From: Deltaproteobacteria bacterium UBA7527
Lineage (GTDB): Bacteria; Desulfobacterota; Syntrophorhabdia; Syntrophorhabdales; Syntrophorhabdaceae
Direction: 5' to 3'
DNA: 16,685 bases
NCBI GenBank assembly: GCA_002478225.1
Contig: DLMV01000030.1
Span: 6,456 to 23,140, forward strand
Part shown: piece after piece, positions 1 to 6,658 of the stretch
How positions within the stretch are numbered: position 1 is the first letter of the stretch
Layout of the letters: every line of letters begins with the position of its first letter
Translations under genes and position numbers: made by a program
Notes under the pieces: generated by a model
Told to the model about the DNA's origin: nothing
The model's input: the letters and a program-made list of their open reading frames with translations, nothing else
Databases searched by the model: none

Positions 1-2
1 TG

Positions 3-1121
3 TTACTTCAGGAGCGAGAGGAACATCCCGGCCGCAACCGCCGTTCCTATGACCCCTGCCACGTTGGGCCCCATGGCATGCATCAGCAGGTGGTTCTTGG
101 GATCAGCCTCCTGCCCCACCCTCTGTGATACCCGCGCTGCCATGGGCACAGCAGAGACGCCGGCAGAACCGATCAAGGGGTTTATCTTCTCCTTCAAGAA
201 CAGGTTCATGATCTTTGCAAGGAGGAGTCCGCCTACTGTGGAGAAGGAAAATGCCACAAGCCCGAGAAAGAATATGAACAAGGGCTGGGGCTTCAGAAAG
301 ATCTCCGCCTTCATGGTGGAACCTACTGCAATGCCCAGAATAATGGTCACAATGTTGAGGAGTTCGTTCTGGGATGTCTTAAGCAGTCTCTCAACCACCC
401 TGCACTCCCTGAAAAGGTTGCCTATCATGAAAAGTCCCATAAGGGGCGCTGCGGGAGGGGTGAGCAGGCATATGACCACCGTTGCCACGATTGGATAGAT
501 GATCTTCTCAAGTTTTGAGACAGGACGCAGCTGCTTCATCCTTATCTTTCTCTCTTTCTCCGTTGTGAGAAGTTTCATAATAGGAGGCTGGATAAGAGGC
601 ACCATGGACATATACGAATAGGCAGCCACAGCCACCATGCCAATCATATGAGGGGCAAGCGCAGTGGCAAGGTATATCGTGGTCGGTCCGTCGGCGCCGC
701 CTATGATGCCGATGCTCGCCGCTTCCTTTGTGGTAAACCCGAAAAGGATCGCGCCAAAGAACGCTACATAAACCCCGAGCTGAGCAGATGCGCCGAGGAT
801 CAGCGTCTTCGGGTTTGCGATCATGGGGCCGAAATCCGTGAGCGCCCCTATGCCCAGAAAGATCAGACAGGGGATGATCTCTGTTTCGAGCCCGTACCTG
901 AAGAACAGGTTGATGAGGTCGCCCGGACCGGTAAGAGGAGCGATCGGCATATTGACGAGGAAGATGCTGAACCCGATAGGCACAAGCAGCAATGGCTCAA
1001 AGTCCTTTTTTATGGCGAGAAAGATGAAGAAGCACCCGATAAGCCACATGATCACATGACCGAAGGTGAGATGGAGGATGCCTGTCTTCAACATTAATTC
1101 ATTAAAGAGGTTGAAGTCCAT
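3..1121 (-). CDS. Na+-translocating decarboxylase beta subunit (second module)
   Basis: This 372-residue, strongly hydrophobic protein belongs to the OadB/GcdB/MmdB family. These inner-membrane subunits decarboxylate carboxybiotin and export Na+. The signature GGADGPT near residue 143 carries the Asp equivalent to Klebsiella OadB Asp203. The stretch AAYSYMSMVPLIQPP holds the Tyr229 equivalent. Near the C-terminus NPLIGSAGVSAVPMAAR has the Asn, Gly, Ser and Arg at the spacing known for Asn373, Gly377, Ser382 and Arg389, so the ion path looks intact. The ATG lies 2 nt after the stop of the small gamma gene, and its GGGGAGG ribosome binding site sits inside the end of that gene, so the two are probably translationally coupled. 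The substrate (oxaloacetate, methylmalonyl-CoA, glutaconyl-CoA or malonate) cannot be told, because the alpha subunit is not in the window. The family is certain; the specificity is open. Confidence 0.95.
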   Translation of the reverse strand: MDFNLFNELMLKTGILHLTFGHVIMWLIGCFFIFLAIKKDFEPLLLVPIGFSIFLVNMPIAPLTGPGDLINLFFRYGLETEIIPCLIFLGIGALTDFGPMIANPKTLILGASAQLGVYVAFFGAILFGFTTKEAASIGIIGGADGPTTIYLATALAPHMIGMVAVAAYSYMSMVPLIQPPIMKLLTTEKERKIRMKQLRPVSKLEKIIYPIVATVVICLLTPPAAPLMGLFMIGNLFRECRVVERLLKTSQNELLNIVTIILGIAVGSTMKAEIFLKPQPLFIFFLGLVAFSFSTVGGLLLAKIMNLFLKEKINPLIGSAGVSAVPMAARVSQRVGQEADPKNHLLMHAMGPNVAGVIGTAVAAGMFLSLLK

Positions 1122-1123
1122 GT

Positions 1124-1255
1124 CTATTTACCTCCCCTGGATTGGATCTTTTTGCAGAAAAAGCTCATGACCTTTACACTGATGGCAAGTAACAACAGCG
1201 TAATGAAAACAACGGAAAAACCTATACTAGCTACTTTTGTTGCTTCTGCCCACAT
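1124..1255 (-). CDS. Minimal gamma subunit (OadG-like), second module
   Basis: This 43-residue reading frame encodes a short polar start (MWAEATKVA), one hydrophobic helix of about 20 residues (IGFSVVFITLLLLAISVKVM) and a basic tail ending KKIQSRGGK. GGGGAGG stands 8 nt before the ATG, and the stop lies 2 nt before the downstream beta subunit. One N-terminal transmembrane helix directly upstream of an OadB homologue is the hallmark of the gamma/OadG subunit, which in known enzymes anchors the carboxyltransferase to the beta subunit. Canonical OadG proteins are about 80 residues with a cytoplasmic tail, and that tail is almost absent here. Gene context and topology support the call. Sequence similarity alone is too weak at this length. 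Confidence 0.8.
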   Translation of the reverse strand: MWAEATKVASIGFSVVFITLLLLAISVKVMSFFCKKIQSRGGK

Positions 1256-1323
1256 ACTGAATACCTCCCCGTTTGTTGATATATTTTTATTTGATCTTCA
1301 TTCTGAATTCTTCTCTATTCCTT

Positions 1324-2463
1324 CTATATGATCCCCATGCCCTTCAGCACTGAGAGCATAACCGCCGCTGCCATTACAGAGCCAACCTGGCCGCCCGCAT
1401 TCGCTCCCATCGCGTGCATCAGGAGGTAATTTTTCTTGTTATACTTCTGACCCTCTTTCTGGACAACTCGGGCTGACATCGGGAATGCGGATATGCCCGC
1501 TGCGCCGATAAGCGGGTTGACCTTGCCGCCTGTCACATAATACAGCACCTTTCCGAAAAGCACGCCGCACACGGTATCAAGACATATCGCGACAAGACCA
1601 AGGCAGAGGATCACGATCGTCGTAGGCTTAACGAAGACCGGGCCGCTCATTGTCGCGCCGATCGATATGCCGAGGAGCAATGTAACGATGTTCGAGATCT
1701 CATTCTCTGATGCCTTCGTTAGCCTGCTGACCGCGCCGGATTCCTTCATCAGGTTCCCGAGCATGATCGTGGCTAACAGAGGCAATCCTTTCGGAGCGAT
1801 GAGGCCTCCGATGATCGTGATGATGATCGGGAAAAGCATGGCAGTTGTCTTCGAGACCGTCTTCTGGTGGGTCTTCATGACCGTCACACGCTCTTTCTGT
1901 GTGGTCAGCACCCTCATGATCGGAGGCTGCAGCACAGGCACAAGGGACATATAGGAATATGCGGCAACAGAGACGGGGCCAAGCAGGTGCTGCGCATACT
2001 GAGATGCGACATAGATGACCGTCGGTCCGTCGCAGGCACCGATAATGCCTATCGTTACTGCATCCTTATAGGGAAAGCCCAATGCCAGGGCAAGAAGCAA
2101 CGTCAGGAATATGCCGAATTGTCCTGCCGCGCCGAGAAGGAACGTGTATGGGTTTTCCAGAACAGGTCTGAAGTCGGTCATGGCGCCGATCCCGACAAAA
2201 ATAAGGAGCGGGAACAGCTCCGTTATGACGCCGGCGTCATAGATGATCCTCAGGAAGCCTTCCTTCTCCATGAGGTCGGCAAGGGGGATGTTGACTATTA
2301 TGCATCCGAAACCTATCGGGACAAGGAGCAATGGCTCAAAATCCTTCTTTATGCCAAGATAAAGGAGGACCCCTCCGATACACATCATTACCACATTAGA
2401 CCAGTGGAGATGGACAAAACCGGCAACAAGCCCTGATATGCCACCCATCATTGCATCAAACAT
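1324..2463 (-). CDS. Na+-translocating decarboxylase beta subunit (first module)
   Basis: This 379-residue polytopic membrane protein is a clear paralogue of the beta subunit encoded just downstream. It shares blocks such as KKDFEPLLLVPIGF and AAYSYMS-VPVLQPPIM, and the C-terminal NPLIGAAGISAFPMSAR keeps the Asn, Gly, Ser and Arg spacing of OadB residues 373, 377, 382 and 389. The Asp motif reads GACDGPT rather than the usual GGADGPT: the catalytic Asp is kept but two flanking small residues differ. AGGAGG lies 8 nt before the ATG, and the gene follows a gamma gene by 16 nt. The protein should carry out carboxybiotin decarboxylation coupled to Na+ export at the inner membrane. The altered motif and the duplication suggest a partner or substrate different from its neighbour's, which is inference. 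Confidence 0.95.
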   Translation of the reverse strand: MFDAMMGGISGLVAGFVHLHWSNVVMMCIGGVLLYLGIKKDFEPLLLVPIGFGCIIVNIPLADLMEKEGFLRIIYDAGVITELFPLLIFVGIGAMTDFRPVLENPYTFLLGAAGQFGIFLTLLLALALGFPYKDAVTIGIIGACDGPTVIYVASQYAQHLLGPVSVAAYSYMSLVPVLQPPIMRVLTTQKERVTVMKTHQKTVSKTTAMLFPIIITIIGGLIAPKGLPLLATIMLGNLMKESGAVSRLTKASENEISNIVTLLLGISIGATMSGPVFVKPTTIVILCLGLVAICLDTVCGVLFGKVLYYVTGGKVNPLIGAAGISAFPMSARVVQKEGQKYNKKNYLLMHAMGANAGGQVGSVMAAAVMLSVLKGMGII

Positions 2464-2479
2464 GTTTCAGTCCTCCTTT

Positions 2480-2614
2480 TTATTCTTCTTCTTTTTTGTA
2501 AGGAAAGATCTTCTTCAGCGCCGACATGATGAGGCTGAAAATAATAAGGGTACATATAGTGCCGCCCATGCCCACTACAAGCATGGTTATTCCGAAGGTC
2601 CATTTATCCATCAT
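2480..2614 (-). CDS. Minimal gamma subunit (OadG-like), first module
   Basis: This 44-residue frame begins with two adjacent ATG codons; the outer one is used here. AGGAGG stands 8 nt upstream. It encodes MMDKWTFGI, then a hydrophobic helix with small residues (TMLVVGMGGTICTLIIFSLI), then a short charged tail ending KKIFPYKKEEE. It is the first gene of the gamma-beta-gamma-beta cluster. Its stop is 16 nt before the beta subunit start, and the intervening bases carry that gene's ribosome binding site. Position, single-helix topology and charged end fit the OadG/gamma subunit that assembles the Na+-pumping decarboxylase. As with the other copy, the usual C-terminal domain is missing. It is too short for similarity to settle the matter. 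Confidence 0.8.
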   Translation of the reverse strand: MMDKWTFGITMLVVGMGGTICTLIIFSLIMSALKKIFPYKKEEE

Positions 2615-2685
2615 ACAAGCCACCTCCTGATATGGTGATTATGAGACATATGATGCGTGTTGCTTTTTGCCACGATGACAAAATA

Positions 2686-2709
2686 ACTATATCACTGAAA
2701 AGATATAGT
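2686..2709. promoter_or_regulatory. Dyad element, possible operator of the decarboxylase cluster
   Basis: ACTATATC and GATATAGT form a perfect 8-bp inverted repeat around an 8-nt spacer. On the minus strand the dyad coincides with a possible promoter: TTGACT (2712-2707) and TATAGT (2691-2686), but their spacing of 15 is short. It lies about 75 nt upstream of the first gamma start. The dyad is visible in the sequence; its role as promoter or operator is inferred. Confidence 0.4.
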
Positions 2710-2968
2710 CAAGTGAAATTATTAACAATGCCTTTTTTATATTTAATATTAATAACTTACAAGTACACCACTTTTCTGCCTTGTACTAAATCTCCTGCCT
2801 TCATTCCGGGCCATTTTACTTAAAAACTGCAGGAAGCCTATTCTCGATATCCATCGATAATCCAGGTCGAGCTCGATTAGTGTATAACCACCAACCTTTT
2901 TTTGCAACATCTTTAACCTTGGATACAGATAAAATCTTTCCATTGTTTTTAAAATATTTTACATGTCA

Positions 2969-2996
2969 TTGACATTAGGGAATGCTAAGGTATACA
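2969..2996 (+). promoter_or_regulatory. Sigma70-type promoter of ispG
   Basis: TTGACA (2969-2974) is a perfect -35 hexamer. It is followed after 16 nt by TATACA (2991-2996), or after 18 nt by TACAAT (2993-2998). Transcription should start near 3003-3006, giving a leader of about 40 nt before the ATG at 3043. It is one of the best promoter matches in the window and is correctly oriented for ispG. Confidence 0.65.
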
Positions 2997-3042
2997 ATTC
3001 AGTTATTGACAAGTGCTCAGTAGCATAACGACAATTCCAACA

Positions 3043-4101
3043 ATGAAAAGAAAAAAGACCAGAAAGATCAGGATCGGCAATGTCTTTATTGGCGGCGACA
3101 GCCCCATCGTTGTCCAATCAATGCTGAAAACAAATCCTGAGAACTTCCAGGAAACACTGAACCAGACGAGGGAACTCAAAAAGGCAGGCTGTGAGCTTAT
3201 AAGGATCGCCCTTCCGCAGGAAGAAACATGCAAGATCATCCCGTTTCTGAAAAAAGAGGTTGATGTACCGATCATAGGCGACATTCACTTCAACCATAAA
3301 ATCGCCTTAAAGGCTATGCGACTGGGGATTGATGCCGTGAGGATCAACCCCGGTACGATCAATAATGCACGGAAGGTAAAAGAAGTTGCCGTCTGCGCAA
3401 AAGAGACCAAAACCCCGGTGCGGATAGGGATGAATATCGGCTCTGTGGAGAAAAGGATATTGAAGAAATACCATAAACCGAACGCAGAAGCGATGGTCGA
3501 AAGCGCCCTCTACTATATAGGTCTTTTTGAAGATGTAGGATGGACCGAACTGAAGGTATCACTAAAGGCATCAGACATATTTCAAACGATCGACGCCTAT
3601 AAGAAATTCTCAAAACTTTCCGACTATCCCCTGCACATCGGGGTTACAGAGGCAGGCCCGGTCTTTCCCGGCGTGATCAAATCTGCCGTTGGCATCGGTA
3701 TTTTGCTATATGAAGGCATAGGCGACACTCTCCGGGTTTCTTTGACCGGCAACCCCGTCTACGAGGTCATCGCCGCTTACCATATCCTGCGGGATCTGGG
3801 TCTCAGAAAAAGAGGGATCAATCTTATATCCTGTCCCACCTGCGGACGCTGCAAGGTCAACCTCACCGAGATCGTAGAGGAGTTCGAGAAAGACACGAAT
3901 CATTTCGACAGGCACCTCAACGTTGCTATTATGGGCTGCGAGGTGAACGGCCCGGGTGAGGCGAAAGAGGCGGACATAGGTGTTGCCTTCGGCGCCAACA
4001 AAGCAGTACTCTTTTCGAAGGGCAAGATCGTAAAGACGGGGATCCCAAAAGAGATGGCAAAGGATGTGCTGAAGGAAGAGATCTACAACATCATATCCTG
4101 A
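3043..4101 (+). CDS. ispG: 4-hydroxy-3-methylbut-2-enyl diphosphate synthase (flavodoxin/ferredoxin type)
   Basis: IspG (GcpE) reductively opens 2-C-methyl-D-erythritol 2,4-cyclodiphosphate to HMBPP, the penultimate step of the MEP isoprenoid pathway, in the cytoplasm. The protein has 352 residues, typical of the compact bacterial form. It starts with the family block RKIRIGNVFIGGDSPIVVQSM, followed by a TIM-barrel half with GDIHFNH and AVRINPG. The iron-sulfur domain has CPTCGRC (Cys264, Cys267) and MGCEVNGPGE (Cys299, Glu306), matching the three cluster Cys and the Glu ligand of the family. A GTG at 3013 would add ten residues, but the ATG at 3043 gives the usual short lead-in to RIGN and lies about 40 nt after a good promoter. 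No clear Shine-Dalgarno is seen before either start. The gene stands alone, without other MEP genes nearby. Confidence 0.97.
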   Translation: MKRKKTRKIRIGNVFIGGDSPIVVQSMLKTNPENFQETLNQTRELKKAGCELIRIALPQEETCKIIPFLKKEVDVPIIGDIHFNHKIALKAMRLGIDAVRINPGTINNARKVKEVAVCAKETKTPVRIGMNIGSVEKRILKKYHKPNAEAMVESALYYIGLFEDVGWTELKVSLKASDIFQTIDAYKKFSKLSDYPLHIGVTEAGPVFPGVIKSAVGIGILLYEGIGDTLRVSLTGNPVYEVIAAYHILRDLGLRKRGINLISCPTCGRCKVNLTEIVEEFEKDTNHFDRHLNVAIMGCEVNGPGEAKEADIGVAFGANKAVLFSKGKIVKTGIPKEMAKDVLKEEIYNIIS

Positions 4102-4137
4102 ACAATTCCTCGCAAAGTGACAAGCAAGGAAACCCTA

Positions 4138-4271
4138 AATCCGAATTTCTAAACCCTAAACAAATTCAAATGTTCAAAATTCAAAACATAAACGACATGC
4201 CTTTGTTTTGAATTTGGATTTTGACGTTGTTTAGTGCTTCGTGCTTAGGATTTCAATATTGTTTCGGATTT
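4138..4271. repeat. Imperfect inverted-repeat element between convergent genes
   Basis: The left arm starts AAATCCGAA (4138-4146) and ends AATTCAAAAC. The right arm, read in reverse complement, starts with the same AAATCCGAA, contains CTAAACAA and ends AATTCAAAAC. Both arms are built from reiterated words such as AATTCAAA, CCTAAA and GCACTAAA. The outer part runs into the 3' end of the minus-strand phosphatidyltransferase gene. It could fold as a long hairpin and act as a bidirectional terminator for two convergent genes, or be a dispersed palindromic repeat. It encodes no protein. Confidence 0.55.
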
Positions 4272-4276
4272 GGTGC

Positions 4277-4882
4277 TCAGAATTTAGTGCTTTTATTGCG
4301 TTCCTGCGCAATCTTGCTCTTCACATACATGATCCTCTGGATCACCGTGATATGGCTCAGCACTGCCATAATGATAACGATATAATGAAGAACGTTAAAA
4401 AAAAGACCCGCAAGCAGCAATATGATCCTTTCCGGCCTTTCCATCAAACCGGCCTTGCATTGCAGCGAGGCGGCCTCAGCCCTCGCCCTTGCATAAGGTA
4501 TGATCGCTATTCCTGTTGATGCGATAAAGGTTACAACTGCATAGGCCTGTTCGTTCCTATAAAGAAAAAATACAAGGATGCCCAGCATCACGGCGAGGTC
4601 TGAATATCGGTCCAGCACCGAATCCAAAAATCCTCCGAAAGGGGACACCCTGCCGGTATGACGCGCGATCGCTCCGTCGAGAAGATCAAAAAGACCTGCT
4701 ATCAGAAGAGCGGCCCCACCCGGTATCAGAAGACCAAAGGCTGTAGAGAACGCGGACAGGAAGCCGAAAAATGTCCCGCAGAGCGTCAGCACGTTCGGAT
4801 CGATTATTCTGTTGCGGAAGAAAAAACGATATATCGTTAAGATTGCCGGATCAAGAGAATGACCAATTTTTGAGCTTATCAA
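4277..4882 (-). CDS. CDP-alcohol phosphatidyltransferase, likely inositol-lipid synthase
   Basis: This 201-residue integral membrane enzyme displaces CMP from a CDP-activated lipid with an alcohol. The complete family signature is D66-x2-D69-G70-x2-A73-R74-x8-G83-x3-D87-x3-D91, which binds the metal and CDP group. About six hydrophobic segments follow the family plan. The gene lies directly after inositol-3-phosphate synthase, so the acceptor is probably inositol phosphate, as in bacterial phosphatidylinositol-phosphate synthases; PgsA-like glycerol-phosphate use cannot be excluded. The start is the TTG at 4882, three codons after the upstream TAG and in the same frame. No ATG lies nearby, and the only Shine-Dalgarno-like motif is a weak TAGG. 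The last few codons (NKSTKF) come from the adjacent repeat element. The family call is firm; the acceptor is inferred from context. Confidence 0.88.
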   Translation of the reverse strand: MISSKIGHSLDPAILTIYRFFFRNRIIDPNVLTLCGTFFGFLSAFSTAFGLLIPGGAALLIAGLFDLLDGAIARHTGRVSPFGGFLDSVLDRYSDLAVMLGILVFFLYRNEQAYAVVTFIASTGIAIIPYARARAEAASLQCKAGLMERPERIILLLAGLFFNVLHYIVIIMAVLSHITVIQRIMYVKSKIAQERNKSTKF

Positions 4883-4891
4883 AAGACGGGC

Positions 4892-5986
4892 CTATCTTTC
4901 CCTGTCTCCCCTTATGAACTCTTCAACCATTACCCTTGCAACCTCATCGGGGTATTGTCTGATGGGATGCTTCATTGTATACGCTGATATTGACTCGAGC
5001 ACTCCTCCGATGCCGCGGTCTCTCGCCACCCTGCAGCAGCGTATGGCATCGACCATGCAGCCGGCGCTGTTCGGAGAATCCTCTACGGACAGCCTCATTT
5101 CGAGACTGATCGGTATGTCGCCGAAGATCCTCCCCTCGATCCTCATAAAACAGACCTTGTTGTCATTCTGCCAGGGGACATAATCGGAAGGCCCTATATG
5201 GATATTGTACGGAGGTATAGGGACATCAAGCATGGATTGCACTGCTTCTGTTTTTGAGATCTTCTTGGAAGCAAGCCGCTTCCTGTTCAGCATGTTAAGA
5301 AAATCAGTATTCCCGCCGGTGTTCAGCTGGTATGTTCTATCGATCGCAACGCCCCTGTCATGGAACAGCTTAACAAGATTCCTGTGGATGATCGTCGCGC
5401 CGATCTGGGATTTTACATCATCCCCTACAACCGGTATACCCCTCTTCCTGAATTTCTGAGCCCATGAAGAATCCGAAGCTATAAAAACAGGGATACAGTT
5501 GATAAGGCTGACGCCGCTCTCAAGGCAGCACTGGGCGTAGAAGCGGGCAGCCTTCTCAGAACCCACAGGAAGATAACTTACCAGTATGTCGACGTCATTG
5601 TCTTTCAGGGTCCTTGCCACATCAACCGGTCTCTCGTTCGAGACAACAAATGTTCTTTCCGGTGGATATTCCTGCATGTGGGGTGAAACACTATCAAGGA
5701 TATGGCCCATTGAGACCGTTACACCGGTTGGCGGTATCTTTCCCTCAATTGTCTTGGTACAGTTCGGCTCTGAGAATATAGCCTTTTCTACCGGCCTGCC
5801 GACCTTTCTCTTGTCAATGTCAAAGGCGGCAACGACTTTTATGTCTTTGGGCTCATAACCGCATATATCATAGTGCATAAGCCCTATGGTCTGGCCACTC
5901 TTCTTCTTCGAATAATAATACAATCCCTGTATAAGCGAGCTCGCACAATTACCAACACCGGCTATAGCAATACGGATCTTTCGCAT
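4892..5986 (-). CDS. ino1: Inositol-3-phosphate synthase (myo-inositol-1-phosphate synthase)
   Basis: This NAD-dependent cytoplasmic enzyme converts glucose 6-phosphate to 1D-myo-inositol 3-phosphate, the committed step for inositol lipids and soluble inositol compounds. The 364-residue protein is close to the mycobacterial/archaeal form and much shorter than the eukaryotic one. The Rossmann motif AGVGNCASS (residues 9-17) opens it. Later blocks typical of the family are GDDVKSQIGAT, QLNTGGNTDFLNM, and SVEDSPNSAG near the C-terminus. AGAGGA lies 6 nt before the ATG. The 69-nt gap from the fumarase gene contains a minus-strand TTGACA (6038-6033), but the -10 sequence 17 nt on (TAAAAA) is poor. 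The gene ends in TAG, and the phosphatidyltransferase frame continues straight after it. The enzyme call is secure from several conserved blocks. Confidence 0.95.
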   Translation of the reverse strand: MRKIRIAIAGVGNCASSLIQGLYYYSKKKSGQTIGLMHYDICGYEPKDIKVVAAFDIDKRKVGRPVEKAIFSEPNCTKTIEGKIPPTGVTVSMGHILDSVSPHMQEYPPERTFVVSNERPVDVARTLKDNDVDILVSYLPVGSEKAARFYAQCCLESGVSLINCIPVFIASDSSWAQKFRKRGIPVVGDDVKSQIGATIIHRNLVKLFHDRGVAIDRTYQLNTGGNTDFLNMLNRKRLASKKISKTEAVQSMLDVPIPPYNIHIGPSDYVPWQNDNKVCFMRIEGRIFGDIPISLEMRLSVEDSPNSAGCMVDAIRCCRVARDRGIGGVLESISAYTMKHPIRQYPDEVARVMVEEFIRGDRER

Positions 5987-6055
5987 TTTATCCTCTTGTG
6001 ATTTTTCTTTTTTTAAAATATTTGTCCTAAAATGTCAAAAAAAAATATGGTTTTC

Positions 6056-6607
6056 CTATCTCCGGTACTTCTGTATGCCCGCCTCATAGAGATCGTTGCC
6101 GTATATATCGTTGATCACAAAAAGAGGCAGATCCTTCACACCCAGCTTCACCACCGCTTCAGGTCCAAGGTCTTCATACGCAACGACCTCCGATGATACT
6201 ACGCTCCTGGCAAGCAGCGCCCCTGCCCCGCCGGTTGCGCCGAAATAGATCGCCTTATACTGTTTTAATGAGTCTTTCACTGCCTGTGAGCGCTTCCCCT
6301 TGCCAATCATGCCTTTCAGCCCGAGCGAGACCAGCCTCGGCGCGTATGCGTCCATCCTCCCGCTCGTCGTGGGGCCGCAGGACCCGATGACCCTGCCCGG
6401 CGGTGCAGGAGAAGGCCCGCAGTAGTAGATGATCTGGTTGCGCATATCAAAAGGCAGATCCTCCCCTTTATCGAGCGTTTCGAAGAACCTTTTATGGGCC
6501 GAATCCCTGGCAGTAAAGATAAAACCGCTCAAGAAGACCTTCTCGCCGGCCTTCAGTTTCTCGATTGCGCTTTCATCAAGCGGCGTTTGAATCCTTTTTA
6601 TCTCCAT
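6056..6607 (-). CDS. fumB: Class I fumarate hydratase, beta subunit
   Basis: This 183-residue protein matches the C-terminal (beta) half of the [4Fe-4S] class I fumarase/tartrate dehydratase family. With the alpha subunit it interconverts fumarate and malate in the cytoplasm. Visible family blocks are ARDSAHKR, YYCGPSP, SCGPTTSGRMD and LKGMIGKG. The start is the ATG at 6607, which has AGAGGTG 5 nt upstream and gives the usual MEIKRIQTPL opening; a GTG 21 nt further upstream has no better signal. The gene follows the alpha subunit by 51 nt in the same direction. Two-subunit class I fumarases are typical of anaerobes and archaea. The symbol is used here for the beta subunit of the split enzyme, not for the single-chain E. 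coli FumB. Confidence 0.94.
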   Translation of the reverse strand: MEIKRIQTPLDESAIEKLKAGEKVFLSGFIFTARDSAHKRFFETLDKGEDLPFDMRNQIIYYCGPSPAPPGRVIGSCGPTTSGRMDAYAPRLVSLGLKGMIGKGKRSQAVKDSLKQYKAIYFGATGGAGALLARSVVSSEVVAYEDLGPEAVVKLGVKDLPLFVINDIYGNDLYEAGIQKYRR

Positions 6608-6658
6608 ATGCACCTCTCTTAAAATCACGTTACGGGTTTAGCGCTGCGGGCTACACAG

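Larger units (their letters stand above)
2615..3012. other. Divergent intergenic region
   Basis: These 398 bases separate the minus-strand decarboxylase cluster from ispG on the plus strand. They are AT-rich and hold control signals for both sides: the dyad at 2686-2709, the ispG promoter at 2969-2996 and the strong ribosome binding site of the first gamma gene at about 2624-2629. A 64-residue minus-strand frame (2749-2943) contains a prepilin-like stretch but has no pilin helix after it, so I do not call it a gene. No RNA gene was recognised. Confidence 0.7.

Noticed and set aside
1867..2436. A 189-residue plus-strand open frame
   Set aside because: It is antisense to the first beta subunit gene, charge-rich with no motif, and lacks a credible start signal.
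3013..3042. GTG start adding ten residues to IspG
   Set aside because: The added residues do not resemble the family, no ribosome site is visible, and it would lie only about 10 nt after the predicted transcription start.
4138..4271. CRISPR array or satellite between ispG and the phosphatidyltransferase
   Set aside because: The repeated words are irregular in length and spacing, and the arms are inverted, so there are no regular repeat-spacer units.
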